The translations under genes were made by a program, and so were the position numbers. Below are positions 44,301 to 56,691 of a stretch of 64,000 bases of DNA, piece by piece (positions within the stretch are counted from its first letter, which is position 1; every line of letters starts with the position of its first letter). This stretch comes from Datura wrightii (taxonomy: Eukaryota; Streptophyta; Magnoliopsida; Solanales; Solanaceae), in assembly GCA_035772735.1 (NCBI GenBank), contig JASDFA010000018.1:140621501-140685500 (forward strand), read 5' to 3'. The notes under the pieces were generated by a model that did no database searches, was not told the DNA's origin, and saw nothing but the letters and a program-made list of their open reading frames with translations.

Positions 44301-44499
44301 CTTCCTATATTCGAGAGGAAGATTTGAAAATTTTGTTGCTAAATTTGTCATCTTAAGATAGACAACTTGAGCTTCTTTAGATGACAAATTCGTGAAATGG
44401 TCAACTTAAGGTGCAAAAGAACAAATTTTATCCATCTTAAAACTGAAAATTTTAAGAACCTCGGTCTGAAGTCATGGTCGATTTAATGACTACAACTTG

Positions 44500-44895
44500 A
44501 ATATTTTTCTAACTTTGATTACTTCAACTTGCAAACATAGAAGGTTTGAACCTTTAACTTGAAGAACTAGCGTACTTGAAGACTTCAACTCGCAGACATA
44601 GTGGATTTGAAAACTTAATGGATGTGAAGATTTCAGACTTCGTGAATTTAAGAATTTCAACTTGAAGACTTGACGGATGTGAAGACTTTAACTCGCAGAC
44701 TTTGTGAATTTGAAAACTTTAACTTGAAGACTTGGAGAATTTGGTCAACTTGAATACATGACATATTTGAGGCTTCAACTTGTAGATTTGGCTACTTAGC
44801 AAATTTGAATACTTCAACTTAAAGACATGACTGATTTGAAGACTTCAACTTGCAGATATGGTGAATTTGAAGATTTTTCTCGAATTTGATGAGCT
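44500..44895 (+). repeat. Degenerate minisatellite, 'gacttcaacttgcagac' type
   Basis: More than eight variants of GAAGACTTCAACTTGCAGAC followed by ATGGTGAATTTGAA, with spacing of about 35-50 bases. It stops just before the A3 LTR remnant at 44904. The array may be a simple expansion or part of a retroelement noncoding region. Confidence 0.7.
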
Positions 44896-44903
44896 TAGTG
44901 ACA

Positions 44904-45056
44904 TGATGTGCCGTGGTTTTATGACACTTTCGACGCTTAAAACTAAGAATATGCAAATTTTGGGTATGTTTATGTAGATATAATATGTTTTTATTGAGTA
45001 TTTTAGGAAAGCAGGTTCGAAATGTGAAATAGGCAAAAGAAGGAAAACATTGGATT
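44904..45056 (+). repeat. A3 5' LTR remnant (153 bp)
   Basis: TGATGTGCCGTGG and the next 150 bases resemble the start of the A2 LTR at 23083 (same order: ATATGCA, GTTT.TGTAGATATAATATG, AAGCAGGT, GAAATAGGCAAAAGAAGG). At about 45056 the similarity ends and gag sequence begins. Confidence 0.75.
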
Positions 45057-45058
45057 AA

Positions 45059-46049
45059 GTGTGGATTGCTAGGCAGGTAAGCAGTCGTCGTCTCATTGGG
45101 CAAGAGACAGTTGAAGAAGAAACAACCAGAATGTTGGTTGAGGAACAAGCTCGAGTAAGAGATAGAGAGGCAACGAGGTTCACTGAAGAGCAACGCCAAG
45201 CTGCCAAAGCTGAGCGAGCTAGAAGGAATAGAGGTCCAGACCAGCAGAGGCACCAATATTTTGATGATGATATTGATGAGGCCAGTGCCACTGGAGCTAT
45301 TGTCCCTCCCCCTTTGCCAATTGGGGCAAAGTTTGATATTACCAGCGCTATAATCCAACTGCTCAACATGAAAGGGATATTTTGCGGGTCATGCGACTGA
45401 TGATGCACATACTCACTTAACAAATTTCATGGGTATCTGTAAAGCATAAAAATAACCAGGAGTGAGTCAGGATGCAATCAGGCTGAGGTTATTTCCCTTT
45501 TCACTAGGTAGTGAGGCAACACTATGGTTGGCTGAATTGCCAAACGATTCTATCACTATTTGGGGGGCGCTTAAAAGATCCTTTCGTGAAAGATTCTTCC
45601 CACCTTCCAGAGCATTGCAGCTGAAAGATGAAATTTACAACTTTAGGCAGTTGAATTCAGAAGCACTTAATGAGATGTGGTTGCGGTTCAACAAGAAACT
45701 AAAAAAGGTACCCAACAATAGAATCCTAGATGATACATTATTGGAGATATTTTATAGGTCTCTGAATGCTAACACCAAGGTGGTGGCTGATACTATCTCG
45801 AGTGGAACATTCATGAGCCATACTTATGCTAAAGCTGCTGAGGTCCTTGAGAGGATAACCAAAACCAACCGCACATGGCACACAAGAGAGTTAGAAGTTC
45901 CGGGTAGTACTTATGCGGTAGGTATGTATGCGGAGCAGAGAAGAAAGGATAAAGAGAGAGACCAGGATATTACTGAGATTCAAACCAAAATGGGGCTGCT
46001 TGCTAAGCATTTTATGGGAGCCGGGGTTGGAAAAGGCCCCAAGAAATGA
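45059..46049 (+). pseudogene. gag: A3 gag
   Basis: First frame (45059-45400): charged helix-like N-terminus (EETTRMLVEEQARVRDREAT), then GAIVPPPLPIGAKFDITSAI. Second frame (45462-46049, after a shift near 45390 and stops near 45450): DAIRLRLFPFSLGSEATLWL, SFRERFFPPSRALQLKDEI, EIFYRSLNANTKVVADTISS and TNRTWHTRELEV. These are the gag core of Athila-type elements. Capsid role inferred. Confidence 0.85.
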
Positions 46050-47454
46050 TGGAAGCGAATCAGAATATGTAGTGGAAGCAAATTACCTGAATGATCAAGG
46101 GGCGGGTTTCCGGACCAACACACAAGGGTCTAACCAAGACTCTTGGCATCAATTTTAGGGGAACCAAGGTTGAAACTATTACAGAGATAACAACTACGAT
46201 CGGGACCCATACAGGGATATGAGCAGAGGCAGAGACAATGGTGACTAGAAAAAGCATGAGGAGTAAAATACTGACAGAAGCGGTCTATATGTTCCTCCAA
46301 GGAACTGTGAGCCAGAGTCTAGTGGTTCAAGGGTGGAAGACATGTTGTCTAAGGTAATCAAGCAGATGGAGGCGAAAGATGGCCATTTTAAAGAACTCCA
46401 TGCTTATATTTCTCGTATGAACCAAAAGGTGGAATCACATGTTGTTGCTACTAAGCAGATTGAGCAGCAGCTTGGTTAGATGTTTGTTGCTATGAACCAG
46501 AGGCAGAAGGGCACGCTTCCCAGCAATACAGTTCAAAATTTGAAAAATGACAATTATTTCATAGCTGTCACTACGAGGAGTGGGAAAGAGACAGTTGATC
46601 CTCCAATGCCGGTTGTGATTGATGAGATAGTTGAGCCCATAGTGATTGATGATGATAAGGTGGTGGACTCCGAGGAGCAGATTTTGGTTGATGATTCCAT
46701 GGATAAGACAGCTCCTAGTAATGTAGAGGAGAATGGGTCTAGCAAAAGGAAGGAGAAGAAGGTATCTCATAAGATCACGTCTATTCCTAGACCTCCTCCC
46801 CCTTTCCCGTAGAGGCTGAAGAAGAAGGTCGAAGATGGAAAGTATCAAAAATTTATTTCGATGTTGAAACAATTGTCCGTGAACATCCCATTAGTCGAGG
46901 CACTTGAGTAGATGCCTAGCTATGCTAAATTCATGAAGGACCTTATCACTTAGGACTGTGAGCTTTGAACCTGCTGATAACTTGCACCACTATAGTGCAA
47001 TAGTATCTCGTTCTCTCGTGCAGAAAAAGGAAGACCCTGGAGCTTTCACCATACTGTGCACTATTGGAGCCTTTAACTTTGCTAACGCGCTATGTGATCT
47101 GGTTGCTTGTATAAACTTGATGACATTAGTAGTTTTCAGACAATTGGTCTTGGAGCCCCCAAACCGACTACAATACAGCTATTGATGGCAGATCGCATGG
47201 TGAAAAATCCAGTGGGGATTCTTTTTGATGTCCTACTAAAGGTATAGGTCTTTATATTTCCGACCGACTTTGTTATTCTGTACTGTGAGGTTGATTTTGA
47301 GGTCCCCATTATCTTGGGGCGACCATTCGTTGCCACCGGATGTGCTCTTGTAGACATGGAGACCGGACAACTGAAATTTCGGTTGAACAACGAAGAGGTG
47401 ATATTTAATGTGTGCTGATCCATGAAGCAGCCAAATGACATGCAGGTGGTCTGA
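46050..47454 (+). pseudogene. pro: A3 gag tail, linker and protease
   Basis: Asn/Gly/Arg-rich gag tail with stops up to about 46470. Then comes an open linker (46480-46812) with VTTRSGKETVDPP, DDDKVVDSEEQILVDDS and a Pro-rich end. The protease lies at 46958-47420. ALCDLVACINLMTLVVFRQL stands where Athila-type proteases have LCDLGASINLMP, so the Gly and Ser of the active site are altered. VPIILGRPFVATGCALVDME is the second block. Stops and a shift near 47180 separate the pieces. Confidence 0.82.
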
Positions 47455-48046
47455 GTGATTGATGTGGTGGAAGCTAAGCTTCCAATCATGCCTATTGATG
47501 ATTTAGCTCCTATTGATGATTTAGCAGTATTTTTGATGAATGTTGATGCGGAGGAGATCCATGGGGGTGATGAGATTGCTAATGCACTTGCTGGTATTGG
47601 GTCATACACTTATGCTCCGAAGAAAATTGATCTTGATCTGAAGAATCGTGTGACTCCATCGGCCAAGCCATCTATTGAGGAGCCTTTTTATTGAAGCTCA
47701 AAGCACTCCCATCTCACTTACGGTATGTATTTCTGGGGACCAAAAACACTTTACCGGTCGTCGTTCCACCTGACTTGGAGGAATGGCAAGTGCAGGCTTT
47801 GGTCTGCATTCTGAAGAGGTATAAAAAAGAAATTGGGTGGACCATTGCAGATATTATTGGGATCCCATCCGGTATTTGCACACATAAGATGCAGCTTGAG
47901 CTAAACTGTATTTCGAGTATTGAGCATCAGCAGGTTAAATCTACCTATGCAAGAGGTGGTCAAGAAGGAAATCATCAAATGGTTGGATGCAGGCGTGGTT
48001 TACCCTATTGCTGACAACAAATGGGTGAGCCCAGTTCAGTGCGTGT
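47455..48046 (+). pseudogene. A3 RT start, cut by A4
   Basis: KKIDLDLKNRVTPSAKPSIE ends in a stop and then, in another frame, LKALPSHLRYVFLGTKNTLP, WTIADIIGIPSGICTHKMQ and, after a further shift, VVKKEIIKWLDAGVVYPIAD followed by NKWVSPVQCV. The last codons adjoin the A4 LTR. Confidence 0.86.
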
Positions 48047-49460
48047 TGTTCGGCTTCTGTGGTGACTACACGCAAGTGCACGTGGTCAAACAAGTAGTAA
48101 AGTGGCTTAAGTAAAGCCAAGTATCAATTCCACAGGGACTGAGCTACGGTACTAATTAACTTAAGTGTTAATGAACTATATCTTTAAGAATGCACACAAC
48201 CAAATAAATAATATTCTGAGAGTTTGAGTTTACTAATTAATAAGAATCTAAGGCAAAATTATCAAGTGAGTCTGAACAATAGTAATGAGCAAGCTGAGGT
48301 TAAAACGAACGTGCAGGGAATTAATTTATCAATACAATTCAGTTGATCTTTCCTTCGGTTGCTAGTAAAGAATTATTGCCTATGGATTGGAACTTTTGAC
48401 TCCTATCCAACTTAAGAATCATGAGTCTTAATCTACATTTTTGTGATAAAAGAATTTCATGTTCTAGCCATACATTCCCGATTCCTTAATTGACTAATAA
48501 GACTTTCATATATATTTCTATTCTGAATGTAAATTAATTCTCAATTTTTCAAACTAAGAAGAGATCATATCCTACCAATTCACATCTTTCCAAATTCTTT
48601 CCATTTCAAAATCAAAATTGGATTTTTTAGATATAAATTAACATTGGCCAAACATTAATCCAGTAAGAACAAGAATTGATAGAACAACCATTGAAGAAAA
48701 GATGAAAACTGAAATGATTAACAATTACATTCCACTACAATTGTTCTTAACCTCAGCAAGAAGTGAATTTAGCCACTCATTTGTGGATTTAACATCATCA
48801 AATAAGTAGAATTGATACGAACAATTGAGATAAAAGAGAAAGAGATAGAGAAGAACCCTAGAATTTTCGTCCCCTCAACTGCCTGTAACCCACGTTCTTG
48901 CTCAACCAAGTCAGAATGTTTAAAATAAAACCTAAGTGTGCTATTTATACTATTGAGAATTTTTCCCAGAATAACAAGCAACGTGGCACGGAGTGTATCG
49001 CGGAGCACTCCCTCCGTGCCACGGAGGTATCGCGGACCTTCACTGGAAGTCGGCCCCCTAGTCAATTTAACCTCAACGTGCCACGGCCTGCATCGCGGAG
49101 CCTGGCCAATGTGACACAGTGCTATCGCGCACCTTCACTGGAAATTGCCAAATTTATTTCCTCTGAGGCAGAGTGCCTCCGTGATGGCAACGTGACATGG
49201 CTCCATCGCGGAGCCCTTGTTTTTGCTGATATTCCATGTTCTTTTTCACTCCTTGTTTCCAAGTCCATTCCCGATTTTACTAACATGTATCTTAGCTTCC
49301 GAAAATTCCATTTTACCTGCAAAACAATACTAGTCATGTTGGTTAGTATAAATTCACATTTAACTATAAATCACATGAGAATGTACACAATAATGATATA
49401 CAAACAAGTCAAAATGAAGCATTTGAGTATCACTTGGGCATGAAATTCTGCCCAAAATCA
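48047..49460 (-). repeat. A4 3' LTR (left copy)
   Basis: Starts TGTTCGGC and ends AAAATCA. It has the stem GTGGCACGGAG (48983-48993) with CTCCGTGCCAC (49012-49022), and further decayed CGTGNCACG sites such as near 49078. The TATA segment deleted in the A1 left LTR is present here. Confidence 0.92.
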
Positions 49461-49474
49461 ATTACCCCACACTT
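49461..49474 (-). other. A4 polypurine tract
   Basis: Minus strand AAGTGTGGGGTAAT next to the 3' LTR, one base different from the A1 tract. Confidence 0.7.
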
Positions 49475-51243
49475 AAACTCTTGTTCGTCCTCGAACAATA
49501 TTCTCACATCTCAGGCAATTGACACTCACGCATAGCTACTTTGACTCAACAATTCAAGCTACGGCTATACCGATTATTTAATATAGCAAATCATAAAGAA
49601 AACATGCATAGTCTCATCAATACAATGAAGTACATCACATTAAGACCTCCTAAGCTCAAGAATCAATTCTCGATCTTGGAAAACTCATGAAAATCAACTG
49701 ATCAAGACATCCGACACGAAATTAATGTCTCGTCAAGCATGTACCCTCATAAAACAAGAAAACTACCCCCTTTGCTATCATATGATTTCCAAAGCACTAC
49801 ATGTCGGGGTATATGAATACAATTTCGCTCTCTCTCCCAAGGAATTCACATGCATCATGTCATGAACCATAGTCTTGCCTCTAGTGTATTACTCCACTAA
49901 TATAAGGACAAGTGATGTAAGATCACGTAGGACTTAATGGGTTGTAATGTAACTAAGGAACTAGCAAATACTGGGCTAACCAATAATAGCAACTAGCTTC
50001 CTTAAGCGCTTTTCAATACATCCTACCATCAGTATGGTCATTTTTTTTTTCTTCCTTCTTCCTCCCATTCTTGAAGAATTTTTTTATTTGTTCTTGTTCC
50101 CATTTCTTTAAGCACACTCGACTTACTAGCAAAGATTAGTTATACATCTTTAGTTTATTTAATTTCAGCAAGTGCACCTTTGACCTTTTCTTTAACTTTT
50201 ACCACTTCCGCTTTTCTTTCCTTTTCATAATTCTCACTCCTTTACTCTGTGGGAAAATTATTTTTCTTGAGCGCTTAAGAGTTTTGGATCAAATTCACGG
50301 CTAATGGAAAGAAGGGATTAAGATCGGTTTGTACCTCTTCAAAGAAAGAAAAAAATAGGCTAAAGGCTCAATGGGGCTAACTAGGATGTACATTTAAGGT
50401 AGGTATGATAATGGAGAAACTTTCTGTTTAATCAAAGAAACGCCTACATCCTTTCCTACAATACACATCCTTCATTTCGTTTCGTACACACACCAGGCAA
50501 GTTCTAGACACTTCACAATAGCATGGAATAATCAAAACCTCGCCTCACACTCAATGCACATGCTCAACTCAAGACATATTCACAGACTCTTCAATCATCT
50601 AATTACAAGAATTCACTATTAAGCCTCGATCACACCGAATCGAACTCTATGGCCTAGGTATCTCAACATGTTTACACATTTGCATGCTTTCATACGAATC
50701 ACCTTTGCAACTTAATATCATGTACAACACATAACAAGAATTCCGAACCATGAAGTAGCGACACGTTTAGGACACAAACAAAAGAAAGAATGAAAGAAAA
50801 AAAAAATACTCCTATCGGCTACATTTCCCTTAATACGGTCGTCATCCATCCATCATAGGGAACTGTCACTATCTACGACTTCAGTTCAATGGGACTATTC
50901 TCGGTAAAAGCACCGAAAACAAAGGCCGAGAAACCCAACATAAAAGAAATTTAACAAAAATTTTAAAAAATTTAGATAATTTCGATAGAAAAAAAAATAT
51001 TTACACAACAACAAACAGCGCAACACAGCACACAACAGCTTAACATTCATTACAACACCACTTAATTACAAAACACATAACACAAAGTCACAGGTTCACA
51101 TTTTTCACAAGCACAACAACAAAACATAAACAAAAACCAAGCAGCTGGTACCTAACTACTCCCACCCCACACTTAAACCGAACATTGTCCCCAGTTTTCA
51201 CAAAATTCAACATATCACAAAGGTGGGTGGTGAAACTCCCTGA
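49475..51243 (-). other. A4 3' noncoding tail
   Basis: Collinear with 3610-5388 of A1, with small indels, and without a gene. Conservation of length in both copies shows it is part of the element. Confidence 0.75.
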
Positions 51244-52464
51244 TCAATCGAAGTATTCAACTTCTTCATCAGGTGCCGTTGCCTCGTCTCCCATATCAGA
51301 ATCGCCCCCACTGTCCTCATCTGACTCAACATCTGAGTCCTCCCGTCGTGTCTCCTCATCGATGGGGACGTCATCATCTACAGGCTCCACAAATGCGGGC
51401 CCCACTCTATATAGAGCTCTGACATTCTCGCCGAATGGGTAATCCAGCTCGAGCTGCCATAGCTCATCCTCCATTGCAGGCCTCCCACCAATGCGCAGCT
51501 GCAACATCTGTATCCCGTACATACGGGCTATATACTGATCATCCCGAGCATGTCGCTCAGCTAGTGTGAGCACCGATCCATGAGTAGTGTCAGGTGCCTT
51601 GGTTTTGGTGACATCCAAGGCACGCAGGTCAATCTGTGGGATGTAATCCAGGGCCTCCTCCTTGATATCATGGCCCCTCAGGAACGTGGTAAGCGAACCA
51701 CCAAACCCATATCTGTGCCCCTGATGCAGTCGGGCTCTCTTCATGGCGGAGATGATCACCGCCCCAACATTTATTTCAAGCCCCTTCATCAGGGCATACA
51801 CTAAGCAGACTCGGTCCTGGGTGACATCTGTCATGTGCACCCCCAGGATCAAGCAGGAGGACACAATTTTAAGCCAGATCCTGGCTTCCCTGTTCATATG
51901 CGAGTATGGCAGTGTCTGATTGTAGCCCCTCTCATTGTGCCTGCTCCACCTTGCTATCGAACGGGCTCCACATAGAGTGCATCTGATGTCCGCATAAGGT
52001 GGAGTGATGTTTAGCTATCGAAGGACATGGGCGTCTGTGTCCCGCGCCCCCAAGATAGAATTCAGGTGATGGGGATCAAAAGTGACAACCTGCCCCCTGA
52101 TCTTGACAGTGTGACTGCGGAGGGTCGGGTTCCAGTTGGCATAGAATTCTCGAATGAGATGGAGATTGCACTCCCTGGGCTCTTCGAAGATGAAGTTCAG
52201 CCCAGCAGTGTCAATCCGGTGTACGATCCGCGAGAATTCCTGTGCCAGCGACTCCATTGATATTTGCTCTTCCGAGAAGTATTTGGTTTCTTTGTGTTTT
52301 GCATACCATTTCTTCCCTTCGTCAATCACCCATCGGGTTCCGTATTGTTGGCGTTGGCCTCTTAGAACCGCTGGTGCTGCTGGAACTGCTATTCCTAATC
52401 TTATTCTTTTTTTGCCGACGCCCGATGTGGATGCACCCTTTCCCTTGTCTTGCCTGCCTGACAT
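51244..52464 (-). pseudogene. A4 extra ORF ('putative plant transposon protein'-like), one stop
   Basis: Preferred start is the ATG at 52462-52464 (MSGRQDKGKG), because it is shared with A1; an in-frame upstream start at 52485 is not. About 406 codons with a single in-frame stop (TAG at 52015-52017, after HVLR, where A1 has Gln). Blocks: GLNFIFEEPRECNLHLIREF near residue 95, VVTFDPHHLNSILGARD near 130, AVIISAMKRARLHQGHRYGF near 225. The tail is acidic (DSDVESDEDSGGDSDMGDE) and ends EEVEYFD. No membrane span or signal peptide. It is better preserved than pol. Role unknown. Confidence 0.82.
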
Positions 52465-52485
52465 TGTTCCTGTACAATCGAACAT

Positions 52486-53737
52486 ACAATCCCAATGTTA
52501 TTCAAGTCACAATTAACTTCAACTAAGGTTGGGTTTAATTAGGTCACCCCACACTTAGTCTTTAGCCACAATCAAAACAATTTCGACAAGACATTCATGA
52601 TTTTTCTCATTCTTAACATTCAACCGGCTTAGTGCATTCATATAAATCTATGGAACAATTACTATGTACTACTCAGACTTCGTACAATGAATAAATTTAT
52701 CTCCAACGATTCACTTCCACCATCATAGCACTTAGCCAAATTTTTGTTCTCAACACCCTATGCAATTCACCAATTTCATTCTCCCCAAAACCCCTTGTCT
52801 ACGTAGCATATTCAACCTTAATCACAACATAATTCAATTCCCCCAACATGCACAACCCAATTTTGTTCAACATTTCAAACAATATTAGTCTTCTTCATAT
52901 TCAAATTCCAACCCTAGCTAACAATTTCGCAAAAATTCAATAACACATGCATTGATCGAGTTTATATACTTACAACAATACTATGAACATCAATCAATCA
53001 TAACTTAAATGAATTCAAGCTTATTTTTCACTTAGGGCAAGTTTCGATCACTACACATGTTCAAGAATCGAAAATTCAAGCAAAAATGAGGTAAAGTTAA
53101 AGAACATACCTTTAATCCGATGAAATCGAAGAAAACTTGTACCTAGGTCCGTGTCACGTTGGGGGAGAAGGGAATTTGGGGTTTTGGTCGTGGAGGAAAT
53201 GAAAAATAAGGAAGAAATGGGGGAAATCTGGGTTTTAAAAGTGTTTTTCGCGCGGGTTACCCGGCGACCCGGTGTGACCCGATGCGAAAAGACACTCAAC
53301 GTGTCACGGAGGGTAACGGAGAGCACCCTCTCCGTGACACGGATCCATCGCGCCCATGTTCTGGAATTTTTTAAAAAGTCTGGAATAGGCTACAACGTGT
53401 CACGGAGGGTAACGCGGAGCACCACCTCCGTGACACGGAGCCATCGCGTAGGCTCACTGTAATGCCAATCTTTATTTATCTCACCTTGATTTTTTTTCTT
53501 TGCTTCTTTGCATTTTTTCCCTCCGTTCCACCTGAAAATCATTTCACCACAATAAATTGGTTAGAATTCATAGGTTTCAACACAACAATAATTTTTTTCT
53601 ATTATTTTTTTCTTTTTCTCTTTTTTTGTTGTTTTTATTTTTTTTTTCAAATATTTCTACTCATCTATTACAACAATTTCACGGGTTGCCTCCCGTGCAG
53701 CGCCTGGTTTACCGTCACGGCTCGACGTCATTCACGT
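52486..53737 (-). other. A4 spacer between extra ORF and integrase, with two hairpins
   Basis: No gene. GC-rich block at 53290-53460 with two copies of a hairpin module. The better one has perfect 12-bp arms GTGTCACGGAGG (53397-53408) and CCTCCGTGACAC (53425-53436). The other begins near 53300. Each is followed by GGAGCCATCGCG or a variant. A T-rich stretch is at 53585-53650. Confidence 0.8.
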
Positions 53738-55515
53738 TCAATCATCCTCTAGAGTGATGGACGTCTTCTTTCGAATAACGTCTTCATTCCAATAATGCTT
53801 ACACCGATGCCCATTTACCAAGAACGTGGCACTTCTATCTTCTTGCCACAACTCCACTGCTCCGTGCGGGGTCATTCTTACTACCTCAAACGGCCCGGAC
53901 CATTGGACCGCAATTTTCCTGGAAATAGCCTCAATCTTGAATTGAATAGCAATACTTTATGCCCCGACTCAAAGATCCGATGCACCATATGCTTATCGTG
54001 CCACCTCTTTGTTTTCTCTTTGTAGCACTTGGCACTTTCATAAGCATGCCAACGAAACTCATCAAGTTCGCTGAGTTGCATCATCCTCTTCTTACCAGTT
54101 AGCTCTAGATCCATATTCAATTTCCTCACAGCCCAGAAAGCTTGATGTTCTAGCTCCACAGGCAGATGACACGACTTTCCATAGACCAGTCTGTACGGAG
54201 AAGTCCCAATTGGTGTCTTGTACGCAATTCTATAAGCCCACAACGCATCGTCGAGTTTGCTTGACCAATCACTACGTTGTGCATTCACTGTCTTTTGTAG
54301 AATCTGCTTTACTTCTCTGTTCGACACCTCCACTTGCCCACTAGTTTGGGGATGATATGCTGTTGCTACCTTGTGGCGCACCCCATACTTAGCTAGCAAA
54401 TTCTTGAAACTTGCATTTACAAAATGAGCCCTTCCATCACTGATAATGGCTCGGGGTGTCCCGAACCTGGTGAGAATGTGCTTTTTCACAAATTTTGTTA
54501 GCACCTTGTTGTCATTCCTGGGGCAAGCTGTTGCTTCAACCCACTTTGATACATAATAAACGACCACCAAGATGTAACGATTACCAAATGACGGTGGGAA
54601 CGGGCCCATGAAATCTATACCCCATACATCAAAGATCTCCACTTCTAATATCTGCTACAGCGGCATCTCTTGCCTTCTACCAATTGTGCCTGTTCTTTGA
54701 CATCTATCACACATTTTTACGTATGCCATAGAGTCTCTAAATAGTGTAGGCCAAAAGAAACCTGACTGTAGCACCTTGTGCGCTGTCCACTCGACTCCGT
54801 GGTGCCCTCCATACAATGAAGAGTGACAAATCCTCAACACTTCTGCAATATGGCTCTTCGGAATGCATCTTCTCATCACCTGATCCAATCCCTGCTTAAA
54901 CAAGTACGACTCATCCCAAATATAATACCTGCAATCATGTCTCAACTTCTTTCTCTGCTGAGCCATAGCCTCTGGTGGATAGACTCCACTCACTAGAAAA
55001 TTCACAACGTCTGCATACCAAGGGATTTTAGATTCCGTTATTGCCAAGAGCTGCTCATCTGGGAACTCTTCTTTGATGCTGTCACCTTCCTTCACGTGTG
55101 ACCGACTTTCAAATCGTGATAGGTGATCTGCCACTTGATTCTCACTCCCTTTTCTGTCCCGAATATCTAGGTCAAACTCTTGTAACAACAAGATCCATCT
55201 GATCAACCTGGGCTTTGCATCATTCTTGTTAAACAGATACCGAATCGCTCCTTGATCGGTATACACCACTACTCTAGAACCCACCAAATAGGACCTGAAT
55301 TTATCAAACGCGAACACCAATGCTAGCATCTCCTTTTCTGTGACTGTATAATTGACTTGGGCTGTGTCCAGTGTTTTGCTTGCATAATGAATAGAATGAA
55401 AAATTCTATTTCTCTGCTGCCCCAATACAGCTCCTACCGCCACATCGCTTGCATCACACATTAATTCAAATGGTTGCTCCCAATCCGGAGAAATGAGAAG
55501 AGGTGCTTCTATCAA
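53738..55515 (-). pseudogene. int: A4 RNase H and integrase
   Basis: One frame runs from 55515 to 53881 with a single stop at 54655-54657 (Gln codon position). RNase H: MCDASDVAVGAVLGQ, TEKEMLALVFAFDKFRSYL, YTDQGAIRYLF (His of the usual TDHAA replaced by Gln), NQVADHLSRF. Integrase: HSSLYGGHHG with CDRCQRTG, GIDFMGPFP, IISDGRAHF, GQVEVSNRE, so all three acidic residues are present. A frameshift near 53890 moves the C-terminus to another frame, which then ends at 53738. Of the integrases here this is the least damaged. Confidence 0.88.
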
Positions 55516-56691
55516 CTTCTATTTCAACTCCTCAAATGCTTTGACACAATCCTCATCAAACTCGAACTTCACCTCTTTTTCTAGAAACCTGCATATTGGT
55601 CTTGAAATTTTAGAGAAGTTCTTGATGAACCATCTGTAGAACCCTGTATGTCTGAGAAAACTGCGAACACACTTCACTGACACAGGTGGTGGTAGCTTTT
55701 CAATAACCTCGATCTTTGCATGATCAACTTCCAACCCCTTCCAAGACACTTTATGGCCAAGGGAGATACCCTCCTTGACTAAGAAATGACATTTCTCCCA
55801 GTTGAGTACAAGGTTGGATTCTTCACAACGAGCTAGCACCTTGTCAAGATTCTACAAACAAGTAGCAAACGAATTACCAAAAACAAAAAAATCATCCATA
55901 AATACCTCGACGAAATCTTCCACCATATCGTGGAAGATCGCTATCATGCATCTCTGGAATGTGGCGGGTGCATTGCATAAACCAAATGGCATCCGCCTGA
56001 AAGCATATGTCCCATAAGGACATGTGAAAGTAGTCTTCTCTTGGTCCTACGGTGCTATGGCTATCTGGTTATAGCCAGAATAGCCATCAAGGAAACAATA
56101 ATATTCTTGACCAGCCACTTTGTCCAATATTTGATCAATAAACGGGATAGGATAGTGATCTTTCCTTGTGGCCTCATTGAGCTTTCTGTAGTCCATGCAA
56201 ATCCGCCAGCCTGTGACTGTGCATGTAGGGATCAGCTCATTTTTCTCATTGGTGACCACGGTCATCCCTCCTTTCTTTGGAACACACTGAACGGGGCTGA
56301 CCCATTCGCTGTCTGAAATAGGATAAACCATACCTGCATCAAGCCATTTAATCACTTCCTTCCTAACCACATCCTTCATCATCAGATTCAACCTCCGCTG
56401 ATGTTGTACAGTTGGCTTTGCTCCTTCCTCCATGAAAATTCTGTGTGTGCAGAAAGCTGGATTGATACCCCAAATGTCTGACATTTGCCAGCCCATTGCT
56501 TTCTTCCTCCTCTTGAGAACCACCAATGCATCCTTTACCTGTGCCTCCGTCAATTCTGCGGAGATGATGACTGGCAAGGTGTCATCTTCCCCCCAAAAGA
56601 CGTATTTCAGATGTGGAGGCAATGTCTTCAACTCCAGTTTTGGTGCTTCCTCAATAGATGGTTTTGGCAATGGTTCCAGGGACCTCATCAA
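55516..56691 (-). pseudogene. A4 reverse transcriptase
   Basis: The frame begins with ATG at 56686-56688, overlapping the TGA of pro (TGATG). Visible blocks: TLPPHLKYVFWGEDDTLPVI, WLDAGMVYPISDSEW, RICMDYRKLNEATRKDHYP, PFGLCNAPATFQRCM and the active site FMDD at 55891-55902. Stops interrupt it before DQEKT (near 56047), near 55850 and at 55519-55521. No frameshift between start and RNase H. Confidence 0.88.

Larger units (their letters stand above)
44904..48046 (+). mobile_element. A3: Athila-type element, 5' portion
   Basis: A 153-base LTR stub is followed at once by gag, then protease and the start of RT, all on the plus strand. Primer site and most of the 5' LTR are missing. The frame is cut at 48046 in ...SPVQCV by the A4 terminus, and the continuation (VPKKGGITVV) is at 60657. 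LTR stub and RT wording match A2. Confidence 0.85.

Noticed and set aside
44819..45423. Minus-strand open frames up to 179 codons
   Set aside because: Antisense to the A3 LTR stub and gag; the plus-strand frame shows gag motifs.
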